Below, piece by piece: positions 1 through 8,919 of a stretch of DNA of 64,000 nucleotides; position 1 is the stretch's first letter; each line of letters begins with the position of its first letter. The DNA comes from Eubacterium_U album (GTDB lineage Bacteria; Bacillota; Clostridia; Lachnospirales; Lachnospiraceae). Made by a program: the position numbers and the translations under genes. The notes beneath the pieces are model-generated. The model was not told the DNA's origin, did no database searches, and worked only from the letters and a program-made list of their open reading frames with translations. The stretch covers positions 1-64,000 of the forward strand of contig NZ_JAODBU010000006.1 of NCBI RefSeq assembly GCF_025336545.1, in the 5' to 3' direction.

Positions 1-140
1 TAGCCATTCTTCCATCAATTACTGTTGTTTTGGAATTCATCATTTCTGATGACGTTCACTGAAAATCTTTTATTCATTTTCAGGGATGGTTGCTGTTCAA
101 TTATCAATGTTCTTGTTTTATTACTATCATAAGTGACAGT
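1..140 (-). other. 5' leader of a leftward transcript leaving the window
   Basis: This is the RNA expected from the strong leftward promoter just upstream. It can fold into at least two hairpins (CTGAAAAT with ATTTTCAG near 60-84, and TCATCA with TGATGA near 40-55). A short reading frame opening at 43 and running off the edge lacks a ribosome binding site. The stretch reading TTGATAATTGAACAG on the minus strand (about 102-118) resembles what precedes rRNA genes in Clostridia, so an rRNA operon leader is possible. That is inference: no rRNA sequence is inside the window. Confidence 0.3.
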
Positions 141-146
141 TTCTTA

Positions 147-176
147 ATTCTATCATTAATAATCATCACTTGTCAA
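147..176 (-). promoter_or_regulatory. Strong sigma-A type promoter, leftward
   Basis: On the minus strand a perfect -35 TTGACA (176-171) is followed after 18 bases by TAGAAT (152-147). Transcription would start near 140 and run off the left edge. Confidence 0.6.
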
Positions 177-495
177 GTATTTTTTTATTTTTATTTGCCC
201 GCCTTTTAGCGGGCGAAAATTATATTAACACTTTTATTAAGTAATGTCAACACATTTTTTAATAAATCTAAATAAAATTTTGAACGTATATTTCGGTATT
301 TACATTTTCCAAGTTATTATACGCAATGTACAAATCCTATTTATTTTACTCTATTTACCATTTTATCTATATTATGTTTATAACTGATTTAAACATAGGT
401 TAATATAGTTAATACATTTAATTTCAATATAGGTAAATATATAATATAGATAGATTGGCATTAAACTTTATTAAATATAGCAATTAATAATTTGC
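177..495. other. AT-rich intergenic stretch with one isolated hairpin
   Basis: No gene is visible. A GC-rich hairpin GCCCGC / GCGGGC lies at 197-214, but the T-rich tract lies on its 5' side on the plus strand and no T-tract follows it on either strand, so it is not a standard intrinsic terminator. The rest is AT-rich sequence with no convincing open frame. Confidence 0.5.
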
Positions 496-527
496 AAAAA
501 AAAAGAATCATTAACAGATTCTTTTTT
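496..527 (-). terminator. Intrinsic terminator of tRNA-Ser
   Basis: On the minus strand an 11-bp stem AAAAAAGAATC / GATTCTTTTTT closes a 7-base loop, followed by further T residues. It begins 3 bases beyond the tRNA 3' end. Confidence 0.75.
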
Positions 528-529
528 AC

Positions 530-617
530 CGGAGAAGGAGGGATTTGAACCCTCGCGCCGCGTAAACGGCCTATACCCTTAGCAGGGGCACCTCTTCAGC
601 CACTTGAGTACTTCTCC
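530..617 (-). tRNA. tRNA-Ser (anticodon GCT)
   Basis: The 88-nt minus-strand sequence folds as a class II tRNA: acceptor stem GGAGAAG / CTTCTCC, D-arm, anticodon loop CTGCTAA giving anticodon GCT (serine AGY codons), a long variable arm with GGCCG..CGGCG pairing, and a T-arm with GGTTCAAATCC. No CCA is encoded. It has its own promoter upstream and a terminator directly downstream. Confidence 0.95.
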
Positions 618-670
618 TTGCCTGATTCATATCAGTTATTTAATTTGCACAATTTAGCAGTGCAAAATTT

Positions 671-699
671 ATTATAGTATAGCATCTTTTATTTGTCAA
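671..699 (-). promoter_or_regulatory. Consensus promoter of tRNA-Ser
   Basis: On the minus strand TTGACA (699-694), a 17-base spacer and TATAAT (676-671) match the sigma-A consensus exactly. It sits directly after the plsC stop and about 50 bases before the tRNA. An inverted repeat TTTGCAC / GTGCAAA follows in the leader (about 638-664). Confidence 0.85.
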
Positions 700-706
700 A
701 TACTTT

Positions 707-1432
707 CTAGAATTTTACTTTTTCTTCTTTCTTTATTTTTTCTATTATTCTTGTTCTAACCATATCAGCTACCTGAGTTGTATTCATATCTTTGTATTCT
801 TCATATTTTATTGGCTTTAAGTAATGAATTTGAACACATACTTCACTTGTTCCAGGAGTATCAAATGGTTTAAACGAATCTATTAATGCTACAGGTACTA
901 TTGGAGCTTTTGCTTTCATTGCACTTTTAAAAGTTCCTCCTTTAAACGGTCCCGGATTGTTTCCATCTTTACTTCTTGTTCCCTCTGGGAATATAACAAA
1001 ATTTTTACCTTTAGAAACCTCATCTTTCATCTCATTTATTATTCCAATTGCCTGTCTTACATCATCTCTGTCAATTAATTTGCCATCTAATGCTTTTCTA
1101 ACCTGTTTTAACAATATTACATTTTCTAAATTACTTCTCATTACAACTGACACTGGATTGTCATGTGTTTCTACTATTAATAAGAAGTCAAATAATCCTT
1201 GATGGTTTGGAAATAATATATAGCCATTTTCTTTAGGTATATTTTCAGTTCCTGTACATCTTATTTTTACATGACCAAATTTGTTTACATTTTTGATTAC
1301 ATTTCTTACTTTATTATATCTTTCTTCAAATGTGTATTTTTTACTATTTTCTGCTGATACTATGTCATGCATCATTGAAGGTATATAATAAAATCTTCTC
1401 ATAACCATATATGCAATTCTATTTATCTTCAC
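707..1432 (-). CDS. plsC: 1-acyl-sn-glycerol-3-phosphate acyltransferase
   Basis: PlsC-family membrane acyltransferase, 241 aa, expected to acylate lysophosphatidic acid to phosphatidic acid at the cytoplasmic membrane. The acyltransferase HX4D motif is seen as NHQGLFD and the substrate motif as FPEGTRS; both are intact. The start is a GTG at 1432: an AAAGGAG ribosome site lies 7 bases upstream, inside the 3' end of the fumarase beta gene, and the two genes overlap by 14 bases, so translation is probably coupled. Pairing with fumarase rather than lipid genes is simply an operon arrangement and does not alter the call. Family assignment is firm; exact acyl donor is unknown. Confidence 0.88.
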   Translation of the reverse strand: MKINRIAYMVMRRFYYIPSMMHDIVSAENSKKYTFEERYNKVRNVIKNVNKFGHVKIRCTGTENIPKENGYILFPNHQGLFDFLLIVETHDNPVSVVMRSNLENVILLKQVRKALDGKLIDRDDVRQAIGIINEMKDEVSKGKNFVIFPEGTRSKDGNNPGPFKGGTFKSAMKAKAPIVPVALIDSFKPFDTPGTSEVCVQIHYLKPIKYEEYKDMNTTQVADMVRTRIIEKIKKEEKVKF

Positions 1433-1976
1433 TACAATACTCCTTTATTGCTATTTCATATAAATTATTTCCTTCACAGTCAATTACAACTATAACCGGC
1501 AAATTTTCTACTTCAAGTTTTCTTATAGATTCTGTGCCTAAATCATCATATGCTATAACTTCACTTTTCTTTATGCATTTTGATAAAAGAGCTCCTGCAC
1601 CACCTATTGCTGCAAAATATACTGCTTTATTTCTTACAATTGCTTCTTTTACTTCTTCTGTTCGTTTACCTTTACCAATCATTCCAATTAAACCTTTGTC
1701 TAAAAGTTTTGGTGCATATTTATCCATTCTGCTTGCTGTAGTTGGTCCTGCTGATCCAATTGGTCGTCCTTCTCTTGCTGGAGATGGTCCCATATAATAA
1801 ATAACATTATTTTCTACATCAAACGGAAGTTTTTCTCCCTTTTTTAATGCTTCATCCATTCTTTTATGTGCTGCATCTCTGGCTGTATATATAGTTCCTG
1901 TAATATAAACATAATCTCCTGCTTTTAATTCCTGTGATATTTTTTTATCAAATGGGGCTGTTATTTTTCTATCCAT
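1419..1976 (-). CDS. fumB: Fumarate hydratase class I, beta subunit
   Basis: Beta (C-terminal domain) subunit of a two-subunit, iron-sulfur dependent class I fumarase or tartrate dehydratase, 185 aa. Reversible hydration of fumarate to malate in the cytoplasm is the likely reaction. The conserved stretch ending GPTTASRMD and the later GGAGALLS region match the family's swivelling substrate-binding domain. Start ATG at 1976 follows TAGGAG. It lies 117 bases after the alpha subunit and overlaps the acyltransferase by 14 bases. Class I two-subunit enzymes are common in anaerobic Clostridia; sequence alone cannot separate fumarase from L-tartrate dehydratase, though fumarase is more likely. Confidence 0.85.
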   Translation of the reverse strand: MDRKITAPFDKKISQELKAGDYVYITGTIYTARDAAHKRMDEALKKGEKLPFDVENNVIYYMGPSPAREGRPIGSAGPTTASRMDKYAPKLLDKGLIGMIGKGKRTEEVKEAIVRNKAVYFAAIGGAGALLSKCIKKSEVIAYDDLGTESIRKLEVENLPVIVVIDCEGNNLYEIAIKEYCSEDK

Positions 1977-2093
1977 GTTTTTCTCCTAATACAATAAATT
2001 TATTTTAGTAATAAATAAGTGCTACAATGGCGTAAATAAAGATAAACTAGACCGTGATGTGTAACAATTATCTTTTTATTTAGTCTTTTAATT

Positions 2094-2936
2094 TTAGATT
2101 GTTCTTGTTACGTGTCTGTTTACATGACAACATATATTTATAGCTACAGGTAATCCTGCTATATGGGTTGGGTATGTCTCCACATTTACTGCTAATGCTG
2201 TCTGTGTTCCTCCCAAACCTCCAGGTCCAATTCCCATTTTATTTATTTTGTCTAATAATTCATTTTCTAATTTGCTTACATATTCTATATCTGAACTACT
2301 ATCTGCTTCTCTTGCCAATGCCTTTTTTGCAAGATATGCACATTTTTCGAATGTACCACCTATACCTACACCAACTACCATAGGTGGGCATGCATTTGGT
2401 CCTGCATCCCTTACTGCAGTTAACACTGCATTCTTTACTCCTTCTATTCCATCAGCTGGTTTAAGCATAAATACTCTGCTCATATTTTCGCTTCCAAATC
2501 CTTTTGGTGCAACTGTTATTGTTATATTTTCTCCCGGAACGATTTCATAATGAATTACAGCCGGTGTATTATCTTTTGTATTTTTTCTTATTATTGGGTC
2601 ATTAACAACTGATTTTCTTAGATACCCTTCTACATAGCCCTGACGAACGCCTTCATTTATTGCATCTTCTATATTTGCTCCTGTTATATGTACATCTTGT
2701 CCAATTTTAACAAATACGACTGCCATCCCTGTGTCCTGACAAATTGGTATCATATCTTCTCTTGCTATTTTTAAATTTTCATCTAACTGCTCTAATATTT
2801 GTTTTCCTAATGGTGATTTTTCATTATTACGGGCATTGTCAAATACCTTTTTCATATCATCTGATAGGTAATGATTTGCTTCTATACACATTTCCTTAAT
2901 ATTTTTTGTCAGTAACTGAGCATCTATTTCTCTCAT
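2094..2936 (-). CDS. fumA: Fumarate hydratase class I, alpha subunit
   Basis: Alpha (N-terminal domain) subunit, 280 aa, that carries the oxygen-sensitive [4Fe-4S] cluster of class I fumarase. Three cysteines expected as ligands are visible: one in ICQDTGMAV (C66), one in GPNACPP, and one in GGTFEKC. The ATG at 2936 is preceded by a good GGAGG site. It is the first gene of the operon alpha-beta-plsC. The 117-base gap to the beta gene contains a weak stem (AAAGATAA / TTATCTTT) that might modulate readthrough or stability. Split subunits and cluster type agree with an anaerobe. Confidence 0.88.
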   Translation of the reverse strand: MREIDAQLLTKNIKEMCIEANHYLSDDMKKVFDNARNNEKSPLGKQILEQLDENLKIAREDMIPICQDTGMAVVFVKIGQDVHITGANIEDAINEGVRQGYVEGYLRKSVVNDPIIRKNTKDNTPAVIHYEIVPGENITITVAPKGFGSENMSRVFMLKPADGIEGVKNAVLTAVRDAGPNACPPMVVGVGIGGTFEKCAYLAKKALAREADSSSDIEYVSKLENELLDKINKMGIGPGGLGGTQTALAVNVETYPTHIAGLPVAINICCHVNRHVTRTI

Positions 2937-3040
2937 TTATTAATAACCTCCCTGTTTATTTTAAAACTTATTAATAATTTATGTGTTTTATCAATCTTTA
3001 CTGTGTTAATTTGTATTAGTATTTTTAGTTATTGTTAATA

Positions 3041-3071
3041 CAGGTGAGAAAAACCTAGTTTCTCTCACCTG
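3041..3071 (-). terminator. Hairpin downstream of gyrA
   Basis: A 9-bp perfect stem (CAGGTGAGA with TCTCACCTG) lies 20 bases past the gyrA stop on the minus strand. It is terminator-like, but the following tract is only moderately T-rich, so efficiency is uncertain. Confidence 0.5.
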
Positions 3072-3090
3072 TCAATCACACTGTTCTTTA

Positions 3091-5640
3091 TTATTCCTGT
3101 GTTTCTTCATCTATGCCTTCAGATTCTATTTCATCGATTTCATTATCTTCCTGCAATTCTTCTAATCTTCTTGCTTCTTCATCTGCTAAAGTAACACTTT
3201 CTTTTACTTTTGTTATACTTGCAACAATTATATCTTCTTTTTCACCTGTGTTCATTAATTTAACACCTGATGTAACTCTTCCTAGTACTGAAATGTCATC
3301 AACTTTTATTCTTATTATAATTCCCTGATTTGTAATAAGCATAATTTCATTTCCATCATTGACTGCTTTTACGCCCACTACTTCTCCTGTCTTATCAGTA
3401 ATGTTATAACATTTTACACCTTTTCCACCACGGTTCTGTAGTTTAAAGTCTGTAAATCTGTTTCTCTTACCATATCCATTTGCTGAAACGAAAGTTATAT
3501 ATTCGCCCTGTGTTTCAAGCTGCATTGCTACAACTTCATCTCCATTTCTAAGTGTAATACCTTTTACACCCATTGCTGATCTTCCTGTTTCTCTTATATC
3601 CTTTTCAGCAAATTTTATTGCCTGACCTTTCTTTGTTAACATTAATACATTTTGTTCACAATCAGATACTTTTACTTCAATTAATTCATCATCGTCTCTA
3701 AGTGTTATTGCCTGAATACCTGTTTTTCTTATATTCATATATGCACTTAACGGTGTCTTCTTAATTGTTCCCTTCTTTGTTGCCATAATGAGATTTCTAT
3801 CTTCATCAAAATCATCAAAATGAACCATTGTTGTTACTTTTTCACCTGGCTGAAGCTGTAGTAAATTAATTATTGCCATTCCTCTTGCTGTTCTACTTGC
3901 TTCCGGAATTTCATAACATTTTAATTTGTATACTCGTCCTGTATTTGTAAAGAACATAATATAATGGTGAGTATTTGTCATAAATAAATTCTTTATAAAG
4001 TCATTATCTATGGTATTCATACCCTTTATTCCTTTTCCGCCACGGTTTTGTGCTTTGAAGTTATCCGTTGTCATACGTTTGATGTATCCTAAATTTGTTA
4101 TGGTTACAACAGTATCACGTCTTGGAATTAAGTCTTCATCTGACAAATCTTCTAAGTCTATTCCAATTGTTGTTCTTCTTTCATCAGCATATTTTTCTTT
4201 TATTACTAAGATTTCATCCTTGATTACTCCTAATAATTTATTTTCGTCTTCAAGAATTCCTTTGTAGAATGCAATTTTTGCCATTAAATCATCATATTCA
4301 GCCTGTAAATCTTCTCTTGCTAAACCTGTTAACTGACGAAGTCTCATATCTACAATTGCCTGTGACTGTGCTTCAGACAATGTAAATCTTTCCATTAATG
4401 CTTTCTTTGCTTCTGCTGTATTTCTTGAAGCTCTTATTATTTTAATTACTTCATCAATATTATCTAATGCAATGAATAAACCTTTAATTATGTGAGCTCT
4501 TTCTTCAGCTTTATTAAGTTCATAACGTGTTCTTCTTGTAACTACATCTTTCTGATGATCTAAGTAGCATGTTAATACCTCTAATAAATTTAAGACTTTT
4601 GGTTCGCCATTTACTAAAGCAAGCATGATAACACCAAATGTATCCTGCATTTGTGTATGTTTATATAACTGATTTAATATTACATTTGCATTAGCATCTC
4701 TCTTAACTTCGATTACTACTCTTGTACCATCCTGGTCAGATTCATCTCTTAAGTCAGAAATTCCTTCTATTCTTTTTTCTTTATGTAATTCAGCTATTTT
4801 TTCTACTAATTTTGCTTTGTTTACCATATATGGAAGCTCAGTAACTATAATTCTGCTTTTTCCATTATCCAAAGTCTCAATTTCTGTAGTTGCTCTTACC
4901 TTTATTTTTCCTCTACCTGTACGATATGCTTCACTTATTCCTTTAGTTCCAAGTATATTTGCTCCAGTTGGGAAATCAGGTCCTTTTATAATTTCCATGA
5001 TTTCATCCAAATCTGTTGCTCTATTTTCTTCTACCTGATTGTCAATTATTTTTACAATTGCATCAATCGATTCACCAAGATTGTGTGGTGGTATATTTGT
5101 AGCCATACCTACTGCAATACCGCTTGTACCATTTACTAATAAGTTAGGATATCTTGATGGTAAAACTGTAGGTTCTTTTTCTGTTTCATCAAAGTTTGGT
5201 ACAAATTCTACTGTGTCTTTGTTAATATCTGCTATCATTTCTGTAGATATTTTGCTTAAACGTGCTTCTGTATAACGCATTGCAGCTGCGCCATCACCAT
5301 CTTCTGAGCCAAAGTTTCCATGTCCATCAACTAATGGATATCTTGTATTCCATTCCTGGGCCATGTTTACTAAAGCTCCATAAATTGAGCTATCGCCGTG
5401 TGGATGGAATTTACCCATTGTATCACCAACAATACGGGCACATTTTCTATGTGGCTTATCAGGTCCATTATTTAATTCAACCATTGAATAAAGAACTCTT
5501 CTTTGTACCGGCTTAAGTCCATCTCTTACATCCGGTAATGCTCTTGCTGCAATTACGCTCATGGCATAATCAATATAAGAGGTCTCCATTGTACTTTTTA
5601 AATCTACTTCATGTATTCTGTCAAATATCTTGTCATCCAT
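3091..5640 (-). CDS. gyrA: DNA gyrase subunit A
   Basis: Breakage-reunion subunit of DNA gyrase, 849 aa, a normal length. It acts with GyrB to introduce negative supercoils. The N-terminal winged-helix/tower region contains the catalytic tyrosine in MRYTEARLS, and the QRRVLY region is conserved. The C-terminal beta-pinwheel repeats are visible, with GyrA-box-like QNRGGKG motifs (two copies), supporting gyrase rather than topoisomerase IV. The tail is acidic, rich in Glu and Asp. ATG at 5640 has an AGGAGG site. It lies 16 bases after gyrB and is the last gene of the origin-proximal minus-strand group. Confidence 0.97.
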   Translation of the reverse strand: MDDKIFDRIHEVDLKSTMETSYIDYAMSVIAARALPDVRDGLKPVQRRVLYSMVELNNGPDKPHRKCARIVGDTMGKFHPHGDSSIYGALVNMAQEWNTRYPLVDGHGNFGSEDGDGAAAMRYTEARLSKISTEMIADINKDTVEFVPNFDETEKEPTVLPSRYPNLLVNGTSGIAVGMATNIPPHNLGESIDAIVKIIDNQVEENRATDLDEIMEIIKGPDFPTGANILGTKGISEAYRTGRGKIKVRATTEIETLDNGKSRIIVTELPYMVNKAKLVEKIAELHKEKRIEGISDLRDESDQDGTRVVIEVKRDANANVILNQLYKHTQMQDTFGVIMLALVNGEPKVLNLLEVLTCYLDHQKDVVTRRTRYELNKAEERAHIIKGLFIALDNIDEVIKIIRASRNTAEAKKALMERFTLSEAQSQAIVDMRLRQLTGLAREDLQAEYDDLMAKIAFYKGILEDENKLLGVIKDEILVIKEKYADERRTTIGIDLEDLSDEDLIPRRDTVVTITNLGYIKRMTTDNFKAQNRGGKGIKGMNTIDNDFIKNLFMTNTHHYIMFFTNTGRVYKLKCYEIPEASRTARGMAIINLLQLQPGEKVTTMVHFDDFDEDRNLIMATKKGTIKKTPLSAYMNIRKTGIQAITLRDDDELIEVKVSDCEQNVLMLTKKGQAIKFAEKDIRETGRSAMGVKGITLRNGDEVVAMQLETQGEYITFVSANGYGKRNRFTDFKLQNRGGKGVKCYNITDKTGEVVGVKAVNDGNEIMLITNQGIIIRIKVDDISVLGRVTSGVKLMNTGEKEDIIVASITKVKESVTLADEEARRLEELQEDNEIDEIESEGIDEETQE

Positions 5641-5656
5641 TATTTATAGCATCCTC

Positions 5657-7591
5657 CTATACATCTAAGTTCTGAACAAATTTTGCATTTGCTTCTATGA
5701 ACTCTCTTCTTGGTTCTACTTCATCACCCATAAGAGTTGTAAATGTCTTATCTATTTCAGTTATTGTTTCATCGTCAATTTTAACCTGTTTCAATATTCT
5801 TGTGTTAGGATCCATTGTTGTTTCCCATAACTGGCTCGCATCCATTTCACCAAGACCTTTATAACGCTGAATTTTATTCTGATTATCACGACCTATTTCT
5901 GTAAGTATTTTATTTAACTCATCATCATTATAGGCATAATAATTTTTTTTGTTTCTTGTTACCTGATAAAGTGGTGGCATTGCTAAATATACATGTCCAT
6001 CTTTTATTAACTCAGGCATAAATCTATAGAAAAATGTAAGCATAAGTGTATCAATATGAGCTCCGTCAACATCGGCATCAGTCATGATAATAATTTTATC
6101 ATATCTCAATTTTGATATATCAAAATCATCCTGAATTCCTGTTCCAAACGCTGTTATCATTGCTCTTATTTCTGCATTTGCCATAATTTTATCTATTCTG
6201 GCTTTTTCTACATTTAAAATCTTTCCTCTTAAAGGAAGAATAGCCTGTGTTGCTCTTGTTCTTGCTTTTTTAGCTGAACCACCGGCGGAATCTCCTTCGA
6301 CTATGAAAATTTCACATTTCTTTGGATCTTTATCTGAACAATCAGCTAATTTTCCCGGTAAAGCAGCTACATCTAAAGCTGTTTTTCTTCTTGTAGCTTC
6401 TCTTGCATTTCTTGCTGCAAATCTTGCTCTTTGTGCTAAAACAGCCTTTTCGCATATAATCTTTCCTACATTTGGATTCTGTTCAAGGAAATATGTTAAC
6501 TGTTCACTCATAACATTTTCCACAGCAGCACGTGCTTCACTATTTCCTAATTTTTGTTTTGTCTGTCCTTCAAACTGTGGATCCTCGATTTTAACACTAA
6601 TTATAGCAGTAAGACCTTCTCTTATATCTTCACCTGAAAGATTTTCTTCATTATCTTTTAATACTTTTTTAGTTCTTGCATAACTATTAAAAGTTTTTGT
6701 AAGTGCTCTTTTAAAGCCTTCAACCTGTGTTCCACCTTCAGGAGTGTTAATGTTATTAACAAAACTTATTGTATTTTCGTTATATCCATCGTTATGCTGA
6801 AGAGCAACTTCAACATAAACATTATTTACTGCTCCTTCACAATATAAAATGTCATCATATAAAGCAGTCTTTCCTTCATTAAGATAACTTACAAATTCTT
6901 TTATACCACCTTCATAATGGAATATTTCTTCTTTTGGTTCTTCTTCTCTTACATCTCTTAAAATAATTTTTAAATTCTTAGTAAGGAAAGCTGTCTCTCT
7001 TAATCTTTCCTCTAACACCTTAAACTGATAAACAGTATCTTCAAAAATTGTATTATCCGGTAAGAATGTAACTTCTGTTCCTGTAAAATCAGAATCACAT
7101 TCACCTATAACTTTTAATTCACTTACAACATGTCCATATTCATATTTCTGATAATGGATTTTTCCTTCTCTACATACTTTAACTTCTAACCACTGTGATA
7201 AGGCGTTAACTACAGATGCACCTACACCATGTAATCCACCGGATACTTTGTATCCTCCACCACCAAATTTTCCTCCGGCATGAAGTACTGTAAATACAAC
7301 CTGTACTGCAGGCAAACCTGTTTTTTCATTAATTCCAACAGGAATTCCTCGTCCATTATCCTTTACTGTAATAGAATTATCTTTGTTAATCTGTACATCA
7401 ATTTCACTACAATAACCTGCTAAAGCTTCATCAACAGCATTATCAACTATTTCATAAACTAAATGATGAAGACCTCTTGTTGATGTTGTTCCAATATACA
7501 TACCAGGTCTTTTACGTACCGCTTCAAGTCCTTCAAGAATCTGTATTTGGTCTGCACCATATTCATTTTCTACATTTGTATTGTTACCCAT
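5657..7591 (-). CDS. gyrB: DNA gyrase subunit B
   Basis: ATPase subunit of DNA gyrase, 644 aa, the short Gram-positive form without the proteobacterial insertion. The GHKL ATPase domain shows EIVDNAVDEA, DNGRGIPV and GGLHGVGAS; the TOPRIM domain shows EGDSAGGSAKKAR and DADVDGAHI. The C-terminus carries QRYKGLGEM. ATG at 7591 follows AAAGGAG. It is 16 bases downstream of recF and 16 bases upstream of gyrA, so the three are probably co-transcribed. Confidence 0.97.
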   Translation of the reverse strand: MGNNTNVENEYGADQIQILEGLEAVRKRPGMYIGTTSTRGLHHLVYEIVDNAVDEALAGYCSEIDVQINKDNSITVKDNGRGIPVGINEKTGLPAVQVVFTVLHAGGKFGGGGYKVSGGLHGVGASVVNALSQWLEVKVCREGKIHYQKYEYGHVVSELKVIGECDSDFTGTEVTFLPDNTIFEDTVYQFKVLEERLRETAFLTKNLKIILRDVREEEPKEEIFHYEGGIKEFVSYLNEGKTALYDDILYCEGAVNNVYVEVALQHNDGYNENTISFVNNINTPEGGTQVEGFKRALTKTFNSYARTKKVLKDNEENLSGEDIREGLTAIISVKIEDPQFEGQTKQKLGNSEARAAVENVMSEQLTYFLEQNPNVGKIICEKAVLAQRARFAARNAREATRRKTALDVAALPGKLADCSDKDPKKCEIFIVEGDSAGGSAKKARTRATQAILPLRGKILNVEKARIDKIMANAEIRAMITAFGTGIQDDFDISKLRYDKIIIMTDADVDGAHIDTLMLTFFYRFMPELIKDGHVYLAMPPLYQVTRNKKNYYAYNDDELNKILTEIGRDNQNKIQRYKGLGEMDASQLWETTMDPNTRILKQVKIDDETITEIDKTFTTLMGDEVEPRREFIEANAKFVQNLDV

Positions 7592-7607
7592 TAGTAACTC
7601 CTTTCAG

Positions 7608-8696
7608 TTAAATAGTTTTTTCAAAAACTTTTCCTTCTTTTACTTTAAATATTTTGTTAATTTTAAATCTGTTTTCTATAAATTCATCTAAACCCGTACA
7701 AGTTATAATTGTCTGTACGTTTTCTAAACTATTTAATAACTCATTCTGCCTTTTTGAATCTAATTCCGATAATACATCGTCTAACAACAATACCGGTGTA
7801 TCATGTATTATGCTTTTTACTATTTCAATTTCAGCCAGTTTTAAAGATAAAGCTGCAGTTCTTTGTTGTCCCTGACTTCCGTAAATTCTTACATTCATAT
7901 CATCATAATAAAAACTTAAGTCATCCCTATGTGGTCCAACATTTGTAGTCTTATACTTTTTATCTTTTTCTCTTGTTAAAACAAGTTGATTATATAACTC
8001 TAATTCATCGCAGTTTTTATCATATTTAACTATTATATTTTCTTTGTTATCTGTAATTTTTTTGTGAATTGGATTTATTATTTCGTTTATTTTTTTTACA
8101 AATTCACTTCGACGTTTAATAACTTCACTTCCATATTTAGCAAGTTGTAAATCCCATACGTCCAAAGTTTCCTCTAAATCAGGCTTAAAATATAAATCCT
8201 TTAATAGTTTATTTCTTTGATTTAATATCTTATTGTAATTTAGCAAATTATAAACATATAATTTATCTAGTTGACATAACTCCAAATCTATAAACCTTCT
8301 TCTCTCGGATGGACCATTTTTAATAATATTTAAATCCTCCGGTGAAAAGAATACAACATTAAATATCCCAAATAATTCACTTGCTTTTTTTATAGGAATT
8401 CCATTTATAGCAATTCCTTTAGACTTATTTTTTTTCAAATGAATATCAATTCGATATTCTTTATTCTTTTTGTTAATATATATTTTTATATGTGCATCAT
8501 CACATCCAAATTTTATAACTTCTTTATCTTTCCCACCTCTGTGAGATTTCGTTGTGCTACATATATATATAGCTTCAAGAATATTTGTTTTTCCCTGTGC
8601 GTTGTCACCATATAAAATATTAGTTTTAGAATCAACGTTTAAATCTAATGTTTCATAGTTTCTATAATTACAAAGATTTAATTTTTCAATAACCAT
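7608..8696 (-). CDS. recF: DNA replication and repair protein RecF
   Basis: SMC-like ATPase, 362 aa, that helps load RecA at gaps through RecOR. The Walker A motif is seen near the N-terminus in GDNAQGKTNILEAIY, the ABC signature-like region in GSQGQQRTAALSLKLAE and Walker B in PVLLLDDVLSELD. ATG at 8696 shares its A with the stop codon of the preceding S4 gene (TAATG), a translational coupling typical for this locus. Length is normal. Expression is likely tied to the dnaN transcript. Confidence 0.95.
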   Translation of the reverse strand: MVIEKLNLCNYRNYETLDLNVDSKTNILYGDNAQGKTNILEAIYICSTTKSHRGGKDKEVIKFGCDDAHIKIYINKKNKEYRIDIHLKKNKSKGIAINGIPIKKASELFGIFNVVFFSPEDLNIIKNGPSERRRFIDLELCQLDKLYVYNLLNYNKILNQRNKLLKDLYFKPDLEETLDVWDLQLAKYGSEVIKRRSEFVKKINEIINPIHKKITDNKENIIVKYDKNCDELELYNQLVLTREKDKKYKTTNVGPHRDDLSFYYDDMNVRIYGSQGQQRTAALSLKLAEIEIVKSIIHDTPVLLLDDVLSELDSKRQNELLNSLENVQTIITCTGLDEFIENRFKINKIFKVKEGKVFEKTI

Positions 8697-8902
8697 TATT
8701 CTACTTCTACAATTGTACCATCAAATTCAAAAGTATCTCCAGGTACAAGTTTCTTTCCTCTTCTGGTATCAACTTCTCCATTTACCTTTACTTGTCCATC
8801 CTGAACAACAAACTTTGCATCAATACCTGAACTAACAAGTCCTGCTAATTTTAATGCCTGACCTAACTTAATATAATCATCTTTTATTTTTATTTTTTCC
8901 AT
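8696..8902 (-). CDS. S4-domain RNA-binding protein (YaaA type)
   Basis: Small 68-aa protein consisting of one S4 RNA-binding fold, the YaaA/YlmH-type protein that sits between dnaN and recF in many Firmicutes. The S4 signature is visible as LGQALKLAGLVSSG then VNGEVDTRRGKKL. Its role is not settled; links to ribosome assembly or to DNA replication come from location only. It lies 17 bases after dnaN and overlaps recF by one base. Confidence 0.88.
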   Translation of the reverse strand: MEKIKIKDDYIKLGQALKLAGLVSSGIDAKFVVQDGQVKVNGEVDTRRGKKLVPGDTFEFDGTIVEVE

Positions 8903-8919
8903 TTTTTTCTATTCCTAAA

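Noticed and set aside
1..43. A short minus-strand reading frame beginning MMNSKTTVIDGRMA at the left edge
   Set aside because: There is no ribosome binding site and an upstream in-frame stop is close; the leader interpretation fits better, though the frame cannot be followed off the edge.
197..214. Terminator for an upstream gene
   Set aside because: The hairpin is GC-rich, but its T-rich tract lies on the 5' side on the plus strand and neither strand has a T tail after it.
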